A stretch of DNA of 64,000 nt. Source: Annona cherimola. Lineage: Eukaryota; Streptophyta; Magnoliopsida; Magnoliales; Annonaceae. The DNA is taken from NCBI GenBank assembly GCA_030490835.1, contig CM059972.1:39101452-39165451 (forward strand), written 5' to 3'. Positions 24,642-36,900 of the stretch are shown here, in pieces. The translations under genes and the position numbers were made by a program. The number at the start of each line of letters is the position of its first letter. Position 1 is the stretch's first letter. Under the pieces are notes generated by a model, which was given only the letters and a program-made list of their open reading frames with translations, ran no database searches and had not been told where the DNA came from.

Positions 24642-26035
24642 AGTTTTTGGCTACCAAACTCCGTTAACACATGGAATGACTTGGCTCAGAAATTCCTAGA
24701 AAAATACTTTCTGCCGGCCAAGTTAGCCAAGCTGAGAATGGATATAGTCTCGTTTAAGCAACATGGTGAGGAGACCCTATCAGAGGCATGGGATCGTTTC
24801 AAAGACCTGGTCCGAAAGTGCCCGCATCATGGAATTCAGCCATGGGTATAAATTCAGATTTTCTATAACGGTCTCCAAGATTCCACCCGTCACATGGTGG
24901 ATTCTTCATCGAGTGGATCTCTGCTATGAAAAAGTTATCGGGAATCATACACCCTGCTTGAAAACATGGCAGCCAACACTTATCAATTGCCATCAGACAG
25001 AAGTAGAGGTGCAGGTCTGCTCCAACTGGACGCGGTTTCATCGATAAAGGCCCACATCGACGCTTTGTCTCGGCAAATTCAGAACTTGTCTAGGCCAACA
25101 AATGTTAGTGCATTAGGGACGTCAACACCACAACAGTCAACAGCAGTAGACATATGCACGTGGTGTGGTGAATTCGGCCATCCTAGTGATGAATGTGCCT
25201 CCAACCCGGAGTCCATTAATTACGTGGGAAATTTTCAGAGAAACCCAGCCAATCAATATGGAAACAACTACAACCCAGGTTGGAGAAATCATCCTAACTT
25301 CTCTTGGAATATCCAGACTAGGCCGAATCAGCCGCCTGGATTCCCGCAGCAGTAGCCGCAGCAACAGCCCACAAGACCAATGTAGTTCACTCCACCACCA
25401 CGAGAAGAAAAGAAATCGGATCTGGAAAATCTCTTCATGCAGTTTATGCAATCCCAGATCATGACGAACAGGAACTTGGAAGCTCAAATAGGCCAACTGG
25501 CATCAGCCCTGAATAACCGACCCCCAAGATCGTTGCCGAGCGACACCAAACAAAACCTGAAAGGCAAAGGCAAAGAACAAGTCCAAGCAGTCACATTGCG
25601 TAGTGGAAAGCAGTTACCAGACCCAACTCTACCAGAGTTGGTTATTGAACCCACTAACCCTCTTATTCAGCAATCACAAGAGACAAAGGAACCAGCTGCA
25701 ACTCAGAACCAATCAGATGCTGAAATCGCTACGAATTCAAGGTCGCTTCCTCCATTTCCTCAGCGATTCAAAAAATCTAAAAAGGAGGGCCAGTTCAAGA
25801 AATTTCTCAAGGTACTGAAGCAACTGCACATTAATATACCTCTCGTCGAAGCCTTAGAACAAATGCCGAGCTACGCCAAATTCATAAAAGATGTGCTATC
25901 AAAGAAAAGGCGGTTGATGGAATTCGAGACAGTGGCGCTAAAAGAGAAAACCAGTGCAAGGGTGCAGAGGAAGCTACCTCCTAAACTCAAGGACCCCGGG
26001 AGTGTCACAATCCCGTGCACAATTGTCAACCAGTA
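24642..26035 (+). pseudogene. gag: Gag of element J, interrupted
   Basis: One reading frame with four in-frame stops (about 24849, 24927, 25353, 25383). It starts inside the gag domain: VNTWNDLAQKFLEKYFLPAKLAKLR, TLSEAWDRFKDLVRKCPHHGIQ, typical of Athila-type Gag. A zinc knuckle CTWCGEFGHPSDEC follows near 25160, then a Gln/Pro/Asn-rich linker and ENLFMQFMQSQI ... EAQIGQLASALNNRP, a conserved C-terminal Gag segment. The later basic region leads into protease. The N-terminal part of Gag is missing because the 5' leader region is deleted just after the LTR. Confidence 0.88.
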
Positions 26036-26735
26036 CTTCGGGAGAGCATTATTAATCTCATGCCCAAGTCCATTTTTAGAAAGTTGGGCCTCGGGGAAGC
26101 TCGACCTACCACCGTGACGCTGCAACTGGCAGATCGATCCATTACATACTCGGAAGGTATTATTGAGGATGTCCTTGTCAAGGTGGACAAATTCATTTTT
26201 TCAGCAGATTTTATTATCCTGGATTATGAAGAGGATCGAGACGTACCTATCATTGTGGGTTAACCTTTCCTTGCTACGGGAAAAGCCATTATCGATGTAC
26301 AGGCTGGAGAGCTGACCATGCAGGTTCAGAAAGAACACGTTACTTTTAGCGTATTTAAGGCAATGCAGTTACCAAATGATCCCGAGGAATGTCTAATGAT
26401 CGACATGGTGGACTCATTAGTCCAATCCGAATTCTAAATTTTAGCTTTCAAAGACAATCTAGAAGCATTACTCGTTGGGGGAGGCAATGAATCTGATGAA
26501 GAGCTATCAGAGATGATACACAATTTGCAACAACCTCCAACACTCTAGCGATACTCGCAGAAATTTGAATTGTTGGAGCTCAAGCCAGATTCTTTAAAGC
26601 AAATGAAGCCATCAATTGAAGAGCCACCTATCCTGGAGCTGAAACCTCTGCCAAAACACCTCAGATATGCCTTCCTGGGAACAGAATCCTCACTCCCAGT
26701 GATTATCTCTTCGGCACTTGATACTGTGTAAGAAG
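26036..26735 (+). pseudogene. pro: Aspartic protease region of element J, active site deleted
   Basis: Homology resumes in another frame at INLMPKSIFRKLGLGEARP, then VTLQLADRSITYSEGIIEDVLVKV and YEEDRDVPIIVG, which are standard for Athila-type protease. The preceding block, which in the family holds the catalytic D-L/T-G-A motif, is gone: the sequence passes from NQYFGRA directly to the INLMP block with a frame change, so a short deletion removed the active site. Further TAA stops at about 26261 and 26437. It would normally mature Gag-Pol; here it cannot. Confidence 0.82.
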
Positions 26736-28279
26736 AAAAACTGCTCCGAGTACTCAGAGATCACAAAAAGGCTATAGGATGGACTATAGCAGACATTAGA
26801 GGCATCAACCCATCCTTCTGCATGCACAAAAATCAAGTAGAAGAGAATTCCAGACCCTCTATCAAAGAGCAGAGAAGACTAAACCCAATTATGAAAGAAG
26901 TGGTTAAAAAGGAAATCATCAAATGATTAGATGCAGGTGTAATATATCCGATCTCCAATAGTTCTTGGGTCAGCCCAGTGCAGTGCATCCCAAAGAAAGG
27001 TGGCATGACGGTCGTCTCAAACGAAAACAACGAGCTCATCCCGACCAGAACAGTTACTGGTTGGCGAGTTTGCATGGACTATCGCAAGCTGAATAAAGCC
27101 ACCCGAAAAGATCATTTTCCACTTCCATTCATTGATCAGATGCTGGACAGGCTAGTAGGACGTGAATTCTACTGCTTTCTAGATGGTTATTCAGGTTACC
27201 ATCAGATTATGATAGCACCAGAAGACCAAGAAAAAATCATGTTCACATGTCCTTATGGCACATTCGCATTCAGGCGAATGCCGTTTGGCCTATGCAATGC
27301 TCCAGGCACATTTCAGCGATGTATGATGGCTATTTTCACGGACATGATGGAAAATTTTTTGGAAGTCTTCATGGGCGATTTCTCGGTATTCGGAAATTCC
27401 TACGATGAGTGCTTAACCAACCTGTCAAAGATGGTCCAGCGATATGAGGACACAAACCTGGTTCTTAATTGGGAAAAGTGTCACTTTATGGTACAAGAGG
27501 GCATCGTACTTGGTCACAGGGTCTCCAAACAAGGAATCGAAGTGGACAAAGCAAAAATTGAGACGATTGAGAAGCTGCCTCCACCCACCTCAGTCAAGGG
27601 CATTCGTAGTTTTCTGGGACATGCAGGATTTTATAGACGGTTCATAAAAGACTTCTCAAAGATAGCTAAGCCGTTATGTTTACTGCTCGAAAAAGATACA
27701 CCATTCGAATTCACCAGCGAATGCATGGAAGCTTTCCAGGAGTTGAAAAAGAAACTAATATCTGCACCAATCATTATCTCTCCAACATGGAATTTGCCCT
27801 TCGAATTAAAGTGCGATGCAATTGACTATGCAGTAGGAGCGGTATTGGGGTAGCGAAAAAATAGGGTCTTCCATTCCATCTACTATGCTAGCAAAACCTT
27901 GAACGAGGCACAAATGAACTACACTACAACCGAAAAGGAATTACTAGCACTGGTATTTGCATTCGACAAATTTAGAGTATATTTGGTGGGTGCTAAGGTG
28001 ATTGTTTACACAGATCATTCAGCCATCAAATATCTGATCGAGAAAAAAGATGCAAAACCACGTCTGATCCGATGGGTCTTACTACTACAGGAATTCGATC
28101 TTGAAATCAAAGACTGAAAAGGAGCTGAAAATCAGGTCGCCGACCATCTATCCCGACTTGAAGGACACCAGCTAGTTCGTGATACGGAGAAAATTCGGGA
28201 AGTGTTTCCGGATGAGCAGCTTTTCTCTATTTCCCCAGAAAACCCACCATGGTATGCAGACTTCGTCAATTACATCGTC
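26736..28279 (+). pseudogene. pol: Reverse transcriptase-RNase H of element J
   Basis: A single frame with stops at 26924 (TGA), 27851 (TAG) and 28115 (TGA) and no frameshift. RT landmarks: VSPVQCIPKKGG, WRVCMDYRKLNKATRKDHFPLPF, FYCFLDGYSGYHQI, FRRMPFGLCNAPGTFQRCM. The catalytic F-x-D-D box reads FMGDFSVFG: the first Asp is Gly (27374-27376), which should abolish polymerisation. The connection and RNase H follow: [54 protein letters not shown]. It ends at NQVADHLSRLE. Typical Athila-type order. Confidence 0.92.
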
Positions 28280-29638
28280 AGTAGAATGCTGCCTCCGGGG
28301 TTGAATTCACACCAAAAGAAGAAGTTTCTCCATGATGTTAAATTCTATTTCTGGGATGATCCATATTTATTTAAATAATGCCCATATCAGCTGTATTAGA
28401 GATGTATTCCTGAGTGTGAACAGGAAGCATTATTGCAAAGCTGCCATTCATCACCGTATGGGGGCCACTTTCAAGGAGACAAAATTGCAGCAAAAATACT
28501 GCAATCGGGATTCTACTGGCCATCGTTATTTAAGGACGCCCACTTTTATGTCAAAAGATGTGATCGATGCCAACGGATGGGTAACATTTCTAAAAGACAT
28601 GAGATGCCTCTTACTAATATTATTGAAGTAGAAATATTTGATGTCTGGGGTATCGATTTCATGGGCCCATTTATTCCCTCCTTTGGAAACCAATACATCC
28701 TGGTTGCTGTTGATTATGTTTCCAAATGGGTAGAGGCAATTCCAACTCAAGTAGGTGATGCTAAAATAGTTCTCAGGTTTGTAAAGAAGAACATCTTTAC
28801 ACGTTTTGGCACGCCAAGGGTGAACATTAGTGATGGAGGGTCTCATTTCTATAACCGACAGTTCCTGGCAATTCTACACAAATACGACGTATGCCACAGA
28901 GTGACGACAGCATACCATCCACAGGCTAAGGGACAGGTCGAGTTGGCCAATAGAGAATTGAAGCAAATTCTAGAGAAAACCATTGGTTCTTCTCGCAAAG
29001 ACTGGTCTGTCAAACTGGATGACGCACTATGGGCGTATTGAACTGCCTATAAAACTCAGTTTGGAATGTTTCCATACCAACTGATTTATGGAAAAGTCTG
29101 CCATCTACCGCTGGAGCTGGAGCACAATGCATATTGGGAAATTAAAAAACTAAACCTGGATATGCAACAAGCGGGGGAACGCCAATTATTGCAACTCAAT
29201 GAGTTGGATGAATTTCGGATGCAAGCCTATGAAAATGCTAAGATCTACAAAGAAAAAGTGAAGAAATGGCACGATAAAAAAATTCTAACACGAAATTTCG
29301 AGCCAGGTCAGAAAGTTTTTCTCTTCAATTCAAGATTGAAGCTATTTCCAGGAAAATTCAAATCTCGATGGTCAAGTCCATTTGTCGTGTTAAAGGCAAC
29401 AGAGAATGGAGTGGTGGAAATATGTAATGAGGCATTTGGCAATAGTTTTGTTGTGAATGGGCAACGTCTTAAGCATTACATGGGAGATAATTTTTCAGCG
29501 TTGCAAGGAGGTGGTGGAACTGAAAGAGAATTGCATAGTGAGAACGTCGAGCGGAAGACGATATATTCAGCACTAGATGGGAGGCAACCCATCAATCATG
29601 TTCTGCTTAATTTTTTATTGTTGTTTTTTCTTTTGTAG
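28280..29638 (+). pseudogene. int: Integrase of element J
   Basis: Same frame as RT, with stops at 28376, 28397 and 29039. The zinc-binding H-H-C-C region includes HSSPYGGHFQGDKIAAK and CDRCQRMGNISKRHEMP. The catalytic core keeps all three acidic residues: WGIDFMGPF, ISDGGSHFYN, and the Glu of [14 protein letters not shown]. The C-terminal domain follows from 29066: FGMFPYQLIYGKVCHLP, KWHDKKILTRNFEPGQKVFLFNSRLK, FKSRWSSPFVVL, VNGQRLKHY. It inserts cDNA into host DNA with a 5-bp stagger, which fits the CCTGG duplication. Confidence 0.92.
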
Positions 29639-29659
29639 GGAAATTAATTGGAGATTTTC

Positions 29660-29760
29660 CACCAACGCCGCCAGAGGTCAGAGCTTGCTTCGGGCAATCA
29701 TCACAGCCCTAGCCCGACGACGAGGACGACGAGGATGAGACAGAGTCCGATTCTTGAGGG
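29660..29760 (+). pseudogene. Residual C-terminal tail of the accessory (env-position) ORF, element J
   Basis: Translation shows VRACFGQSS and, after a stop, PDDEDDEDETESDS before TGA. The accessory ORF of element K ends the same way (FQACFGQSS, then SEHEDEDSTESNN). So J once had this ORF and lost nearly all of it by deletion between integrase and this point. Confidence 0.7.
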
Positions 29761-30897
29761 AGTCCTAGTCCTTTCTTTTTATTTTTCTTTCCTTTTATTT
29801 TTACTTCTCATTGTATTTTCATTTTTAATTCATATTAGGATCATGCATTGAGGACAATCCATCTCTCAAGTTTGGGGGGGTGTATAATTCTCAACCATAG
29901 GTTAGTTTTGCATTTTAATTTTCATGCCTTAGTTTATGTTGCATGCATTTCAATTCCAGCTAATGAAAGTTGTCTTTGTTTCAATTCATCTAATTGTGAA
30001 AATGTGCAAGGCTGTGATTAATTCTAATTTGGAATGAAATTCATGAAACAATGGGCAATTCATATTGAAACCAAGTATAAAGCAGGTTGAAATTAATATG
30101 TGAAAGAATAAAAAGGAATGTCAGAATACATGGTTCTAATTCAATAACAGGCATATCTTTCAGACCGAGATGATGAATACTGAACTAAATAAATGCTAAC
30201 CAAGTACTTTAACGGGTTCAGAAATGGTATTTTTTCACAGGAATTACTCAAACATGTTTAGTACCCCTAATAAAGCATTAGAAAAAAAAGGGGGTGGTTG
30301 ACCTAAGCTGAGTAACCGGGACTTGACATCGACAAATGGCAAGGTTCGCGTAAAAAAGTAAAGGAAAATCGCAATAACAACGCTTTAAAAAAAATGAAAA
30401 TTCTCCCTAGATACCCTGAAATATGGTGAGGGGAGCCAAAAAAAAAATAGATCTCCAGATATCCTGAAATATGGTGAGGAGAATTTTTGCAATAAGTTTG
30501 GGGGGGAAAAAGAATATGCAGTTGTTAGAGATTGAATTCAGTGACTTGATACCATTTGCTGTAACCAGTGTATGCAGTTTAATCATTAGTTTGCATGAGT
30601 CATTGATTTCCTAACCAATTTTCTGATCGAATGAAAGATTGACATGTTGAAATATAACTTTGCACTATGGAATTTTGACACCCACATGTAATTTGGTTTG
30701 GAAAGGAAAATTTATGCCTTGTTTGTTTGTATAATGAAGGATTTTTCAGGATGAATTAATCATGACCTTGTGAAATGGCTAAGTGGATTGATCAATGAAT
30801 AACCGGAAGCAAAAGGAGTTGATTTTTATTTTTCTGCATACATTCATTCTGTTTGCATGTGTTGCTTGAGGACTAGCAACATTTAAGTTTGGAGGTA
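29761..30897 (+). promoter_or_regulatory. 3' non-coding region of element J with three polypurine-like tracts and twin stem-loops
   Basis: AAGTTTGGGGG-type tracts occur at 29868-29880, 30492-30505 and, next to the LTR, 30885-30897 (AAGTTTGGAGGTA, the likely true primer for plus-strand synthesis). Between them two copies of CCTGAAATATGGTGAG are bracketed by complementary CTCC/GGAG sequences (30403-30435 and 30452-30482). All these blocks recur in the same order in element K. No coding capacity. Confidence 0.75.
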
Positions 30898-32371
30898 TGA
30901 TAACTCATATTTTTACGAGTTGTAATGGCCCATTTCAGACTTGATTTGTGTGTTAGTTCAAGAGATTAGGTTTAGTTTGCACTCTTTTAGCTTAATTTTC
31001 ATCCGCTTTGCATTTTATGAGCATTAATTAGTTTTTAGGCAATTTTAGCATTAATTAGGAATTTTTAGTTTATTTATTTAGTTTTTTCATTTTTTTGTAG
31101 GAAGGACAGGACGTACGGCAGCAAAGCGGACGAGTTGAAGGCAAGCTAAGGCATCCAGAGGCAGTGACCATTTGCAGCACACACAGCTGACATGAAGGAG
31201 CAGTCCAGAGAGTTGGTGCCTAAGCGCCAGTGCAAAAATTCCTAGGGTTCTAGAATGTGTCTAAACTGCTCAGCACACAGAGAGTTGGCGCCTAGGCGCC
31301 ACCCAAGGGCGCCTAGGTGCCAATACGCATCCGTGTGCGAATATTCCAGTGCGTAAGGTGCGCGAAAGGGGACTCTATATATAGTTCCTAGGGGTTCGCA
31401 CGCGGGAAGAAGGGGGAGAGCTAGCCTTAGTACGAACTACAGTGCAAGAGAAAGTGGAAATCGAGATCAAAGCTCGGATTGAAGAAAGGAATCAGGTCCC
31501 GTTGGTGGAAATTACCGAAAAATAGTTTTTCTTATTCTTTCCAATTTTCTTTCTCTGCCTTATGGATACTTTTTATTTGGTTGTATTGGATGTTAAGATC
31601 ATGTCTTTGAGCTAAACCTCCATTAGATGGATAGATAGGATGAATTGAATTCTAAACTATATTGTTTCTTGGTTCTTAGAATATTCGGGAATGAATATTT
31701 AAGCTTATATACATGGTTGTGTATGATTTACCTTTGCATGTGTGAGTATAATGCTTTTACAAGATTAGCTACCTTGTAAGGTGATTTAATTGCTTGATTT
31801 ATCCTTGGAAAAGGGAGATCTTTGCCAGATCCATGTGCAAGGCACAGGTTTCGACCTTTGTGTAAGGAGAGTTGTTTAACGGATAGGAATATACCGTTAA
31901 ACCCTGTGTAGTCATTATACAAGTTATGAATTTATCAATTTCACTTTATTTAATGACATGGGAACATAACACTTAAATAGGGTGTAATTAGCTTTATATA
32001 CTGTTGGAAGACATATATGAAGATACATGAACTTGGGCTAGTAAATTCATATGCAATCCGCTTAACAAGAACTAGAGCAATATAGTTAGATTCAAGGATT
32101 TCGATCTATCCATCTGTCATCCCTAATCAGTAAACCCATTTTAGTATCCAGTAGTCTCGTGATCTCTACCCTGATCTCTTTTTCGCAATCGTTAGCTTAG
32201 TTAAATCACAAAACCAGAATTTTCCATCCATCGAAAGCAGTTAAGCTAAATAATAATTCCGGTTAACAATTCCTCGTGGGAACGATACTCTACTCACTCT
32301 TTATTACTTGACACAACACGTATACTTGCGTAAATAGAGAGCATTTTAATAGACATATACGCAGTTCGTCA
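30898..32371 (+). repeat. 3' LTR of element J
   Basis: It begins TGATAACTCATA; the terminal hairpin has decayed compared with the 5' LTR. TATATATAG at 31376-31384 is a likely TATA box. It ends ACGCAGTTCGTCA, matching the 5' LTR end. It carries fewer GGCGCC palindromes and lacks the 36-bp duplication. By eye it differs from the 5' LTR by several percent, clearly more than the two LTRs of element S differ from each other. Confidence 0.93.
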
Positions 32372-33414
32372 CCTGGCTAGCGTGTTGTTAAGGATTCTCT
32401 TCCAAAAGGTAGACTGATCACTTGCTAAGTGTCACTACCGGACGGGGAGAAATGCATTTGCATATGTTTTGCTTTTGAAAAATCCAAAAAACTGAGATAT
32501 AAAAGCATTTATACGAAAAGGATTATTCTAAAGGGATTTTATGAGCCTATGCAAAAAGATTACCCTAAAAATAGGGTGTTTTACACCAAAAGTATAAATA
32601 ACAAGGATGAAAAGAAATATTTTCTATGCAAATGCTTTCAGGAAAAGGATTATGTATTTTATATCTTGTTTGCTATAAACAAACCCCAAGATGGAGATTA
32701 TGAAAAAAGATTTATGTCTTGTTTGCTATAAACAAACCCCAACATGAGGATTATGAAGAAGGGTTTTTATGGAAAACGTTTTATACGTCTTGTTTGCTAT
32801 AAACAAGCCCCAAGATGGGAATTATGAAAAGGGTTGATGTGAAAAGTGTATTTGGACATAAAAATGTCTATTGCCAATATGTTTATGTGATAAATATTTT
32901 TGGACATAAGAATGTCCATTGCCAAAGAAGGTTTATGTCAAAAGGTTAAAAAATTTTTGGGACATAAAATGTCCCTTGGCTAAATGAAAAATATTTTGGA
33001 TGTAAAAATGTCCATTGGAAAAAGAAGGTTTTATGTAAATGTCTTGCAACATTATAAATGTTCACACAAGACCAAATAAAATTACTTAAAGAGGGTAAAA
33101 CGCATATGTTTTGCCTTAACAAGCCCAGACATGGCTTGTAAATGGTTTTAAGAAGGGATGTTTATGAAAATATTTTAAAGGAAAGTGCTTGCCTAGAAAT
33201 AAAATGCTTGCTTACTGAGTTATCACTCACGTTTTGTTTTCCCAAACCTTAGACAGGTGCAGGGAAGCTCAAGAGGTCGTGGACCTAAGCATTAAGGAAG
33301 GTATGACAAGTATAAGATGATATTCACATATGCTAAAAGGATTAGCCATGATGAATGGAATGCTATGAATGTAAGCTTTCAGGTATGTTGACATATATGA
33401 ACTTATTTATACTC
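32372..33414 (+). repeat. Gypsy LTR E, right part, truncated
   Basis: It starts with the CCTGG duplication and continues E. Near 32650-32830 are three tandem copies of a unit containing TCTTGTTTGCTATAAACAA, and at 32854-33013 four GGACAT...ATGTCC hairpin units. The conserved GCTTACTGAGTTATCACTCACG block is at about 33208. Comparison with LTR F shows the last 350-400 bp of E are missing: at about 33414 it runs straight into copia coding sequence, so a deletion joined the two. Confidence 0.8.
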
Positions 33415-33949
33415 TTTAGTGGTAAAAAACATGGAAATATATATTTGGTTTGCCTTAATGAACTCAAGGGAAAATGTCTTATAGTCATTGAAAATGATCC
33501 ATAGATATGACATAAAAGGCTTGGATATATAAATATATCAAATATTAAAACTTTGTGGAAAATGAGCCTAGTGGAAGGATTGCCAAAGCTCAAAATACGA
33601 CAAAGATAAAATTTTCAAAGCATGTCAATTATCTAAGCAACCCAAAATATCATTTTTCACCAAAAAAGAAATTTCAACAACTAGGCCACTCGAACTATTA
33701 CATATGGATCTGTATGGGTCATCTGACATTTTAACTCTTGGTGGGAAAAAGTATGTATTTGTTATAGTTGATGATTTTTCAAGATTTACATGGATAATAC
33801 TTTTAGCTAGCAAAGATGAAGCCTTCTCGATGTTTGTTACCTTCTCAAATTTGGTGCAAACTAAAAAGTAAAATACAATCATATCCATTAGAAGTGATCA
33901 TGGTGGTGAATTTGAAAACAAACGGTTTATAGAATTTTGCAATGAGAAA
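33415..33949 (+). pseudogene. Sirevirus-type copia pol fragment, left half
   Basis: Closely similar to 45270-45800 of element S: SGKKHGN, HKRLGYIN, LWKMSLVEGLPKLK (pre-integrase), then ILLASKDEAFSMF and SIRSDHGGEFENKRFIEFCNEK (integrase core with the second catalytic Asp). Stops and frameshifts are present. The 5' side (LTR, gag, protease) is missing at the junction with LTR E. The fragment breaks off at NEK and resumes at 40893, the gap being LTR D. Confidence 0.9.
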
Positions 33950-36900
33950 TGTGAAACCCTAGTTTGCACAGAAGTCATATTGAATGAACTATGTATGAAT
34001 GATGTATACATATTTGAAGTATTTGCAATTTTTAAGATTTTTGCAGTTAGGTCATCTGTGTGAATGATTGTTTAAATTTACTAAGTGAAGATAACGTAGT
34101 ATATTATGATTGAAATGTCATATTAAAGATGGATAAATATTAGCATGCTATAAAAAGTCTAATTAAATCTCATAAGTGATTAATGAAGATTAGGAGGTTA
34201 ATTATATAACCAAGTTGAGATAATATTGAAAAATTCATAACTTGGAGACCTTAAGTTGGATTAAGGTGAAATTTGAGGGGGAAGCACATAATTTTGTGCT
34301 TAATCTCATGGAAAAATTATATTATGAAAATTTTGATGAAAATTGATCATCACCGTTCACAACTTAAAACGATCATAACTTGGGCTAGAAATATCAGATT
34401 AAGATGAAATTTGAAATGAATGGATAAAATTATGAAATCAAAGTTTTAGAAGGATTTGATCATGCAAATTATTAAGGGATTAAGTTTTCACAAAATTAGG
34501 ATTAGAGATTTGACTTTTCAAATCATGAAATAAATAACATTTATGATGAAATTGAATAAAATAAACAAATGAAAGAAGACAAATTTGAGGTGTCAAGAGA
34601 GGGTAATTTTTAGGGTATTATGTAATTTACCAAAAATGAGAAAATCCCTGCAATTATATTTTAATTAAATACATAATTAAATGGGTCAAAAGGGAATATG
34701 GAGGAGGTGGCAGCAAGGACGTGCAAACAGCCAGGTATATGCATTTTATAAAATATTTTTATAATATAATGGATACTTAAAGTCAACTATGAGTTAATGA
34801 GGGTAATTTTGCATTAAATTAAAGTGAAATTAGGATTTATTAGGAGCTGATCTGGACCCTTGAATGGGAAAAGCAAAAATGGACAGCAGCATAATCCAAG
34901 GGAGATGTGGACGGTTTGGTAGCTCAATGCTTACTTTATAATTTTTTTATTAACCTAAATTGACCCTAAATGACCTACTCTAATAGATAATTAAATGATT
35001 TATTAAATAAATCTGTAAAGAAATTAATTTTGATAAGATAATCAGCTGCAAAAGTGGAACGTGTGCAGGCAATAGAAAATTGGTGCAGACAATTTTGACC
35101 GTGCAAGTGACCAAAATGGGATTTTTTGTATTTTTTAAAAATTTATAAATGCATAGATAATTAGCCTAGGTATTAGGGAATATAAATGTGCATTTATTAG
35201 TAGCAAAAATTCGTTGAAAAAAATTGGAAAATGGCAACTGATGGTGGATGTGATCTAGGGACAGCATTGTGATGTTTTAATGCAATGGATAATTACTAAT
35301 TAGTGAATTTATAATTAAGAAAAAAATAATTTTAATGGCCCACAAGCTGCCATGTCAGCTAAGAGGATAGAATTGCATTGGAATTTGCATTGTTGAGGTG
35401 GCATGTGGGGCCCATGAGCTGGAAATTTCCAACTAATTGCATAAAAGCAAGGGGACGTCCAAGCATGTGTTGGGTACTTAGAAAATTTCTGGAAATTTTG
35501 AGCTCCCATTTCAACAGCAGCTCACGTCCCCCCTTTCATCATTTTTCATACCCCAAAACAAGTGAAGAAAAAGAAGAATAAAAGGAAGAATTAAAGTGAA
35601 GAAGCTTGCTTGAGAAGAGGAAGTGAAGTAGCACTCAATACAAGTAAGTAAATGACTTGAGTTTGAGGGATTCTAATTTAGTTTTTCTAATTTAATCTAT
35701 GAGCTATGAATATGTTTCATAATGGAACTTTTAATGAAGAGTTTGGATGCTTCTAATTAGAGAATTTAATGGGTATTTATTTGCAAGAAGTACAATTAAG
35801 AGTTAGGTGTGAATAGAGCTTCTACTCTAGCTTAATCATGCTGAAATTGTGTTTTAAGTTGCTGTTTGAATTAGTGAATGTAATCACAAGATAATTCATG
35901 ACTTAGTGTTGTGAAGTTAGCATGTGTTGTGAAGTATAGAAGGTAAGCTAGTTAAGATTTCTTCTAAGACCCGAAATTCACTTCTAAATGATGAAAATGA
36001 TATATGAATTGATTCAAATCAATTGTGGATGAATTCTAGGGTCAAATACCCTAAATATAGGACACTTTGGACATGAAAAAGGACATTACATAAACTGCCC
36101 AAATTCGGATTTTAAGAGGAGTAAGTAGTGGACGTCCAAATAGTGTAAACGGGTACCCTATACATGTATAAAATGTTGCTGTATTGCAAATAACTTATAT
36201 ATGGATTTCAAATATGCGAAAATGCATTGAATTAGGGTAAGAAAATTTAGATAAATTTCTGGAATTAAATAGATAAAAATCTGTTTATGTTGCAGTATCA
36301 AAGGAGATATATAAAGTGTAAAAATTGGATGTCAAAGTGGCTGATTTGAAACTTTGAAAATTGTGGATTTAAAATTCGTAAAAATGCACTAAATAGGTGT
36401 TAAATGAAGTGAATAAATTTTCTGAAATAGAGGACAAGTTGTTGATTTGAAAATTTTTTAAGAAAAGTATGAATTAGACACGGTTAGACGCACATATGTG
36501 AAGCAAGGCATATGATAAGATGATAAATGCATTATGTAAAATATTAAAATGAAAAAATATGTTAAAATATGATGGAAAAACGTGGAATGCATTGCTGAAT
36601 TAATAATATTGAATTTTTAGATTAAATTTTGGGAATTAAATATGTGACATAATGAATAATTGATATATGTAAGGGTGTAAAGTACGCATACCCGACTTGG
36701 AAATTAAACGGGTTATGAATATTTATGGAAATGGGTTAGAAAACTAAATAAATACAAGCAAATAAAATTTACATGGATATTATGCTATTCTGTCATAGGC
36801 AAAGGAAAGGAAAATGTTGATCCGGGAAGCTCTCACGAACAAGGTAAGCAAGCAAATTTTCTAAATGAATTTCTATTTATTAAAATTTCTTTGAAATAAT

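Larger units (their letters stand above)
23010..32371 (+). mobile_element. Athila-like Ty3/gypsy retrotransposon (element J), defective
   Basis: A complete but dead element of 9362 bp: 5' LTR 23010-24641, gag, protease, RT-RNase H, integrase, 3' region, 3' LTR 30898-32371. CCTGG flanks both ends (23005-23009 and 32372-32376). The primer-site region is cut short (AGTTTTTGGC, then directly gag), suggesting deletion of the leader and gag N-terminus. Gag and pol have many stops, the protease motif is deleted and the RT active site is changed. It is inserted in gypsy LTR E. Confidence 0.93.
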
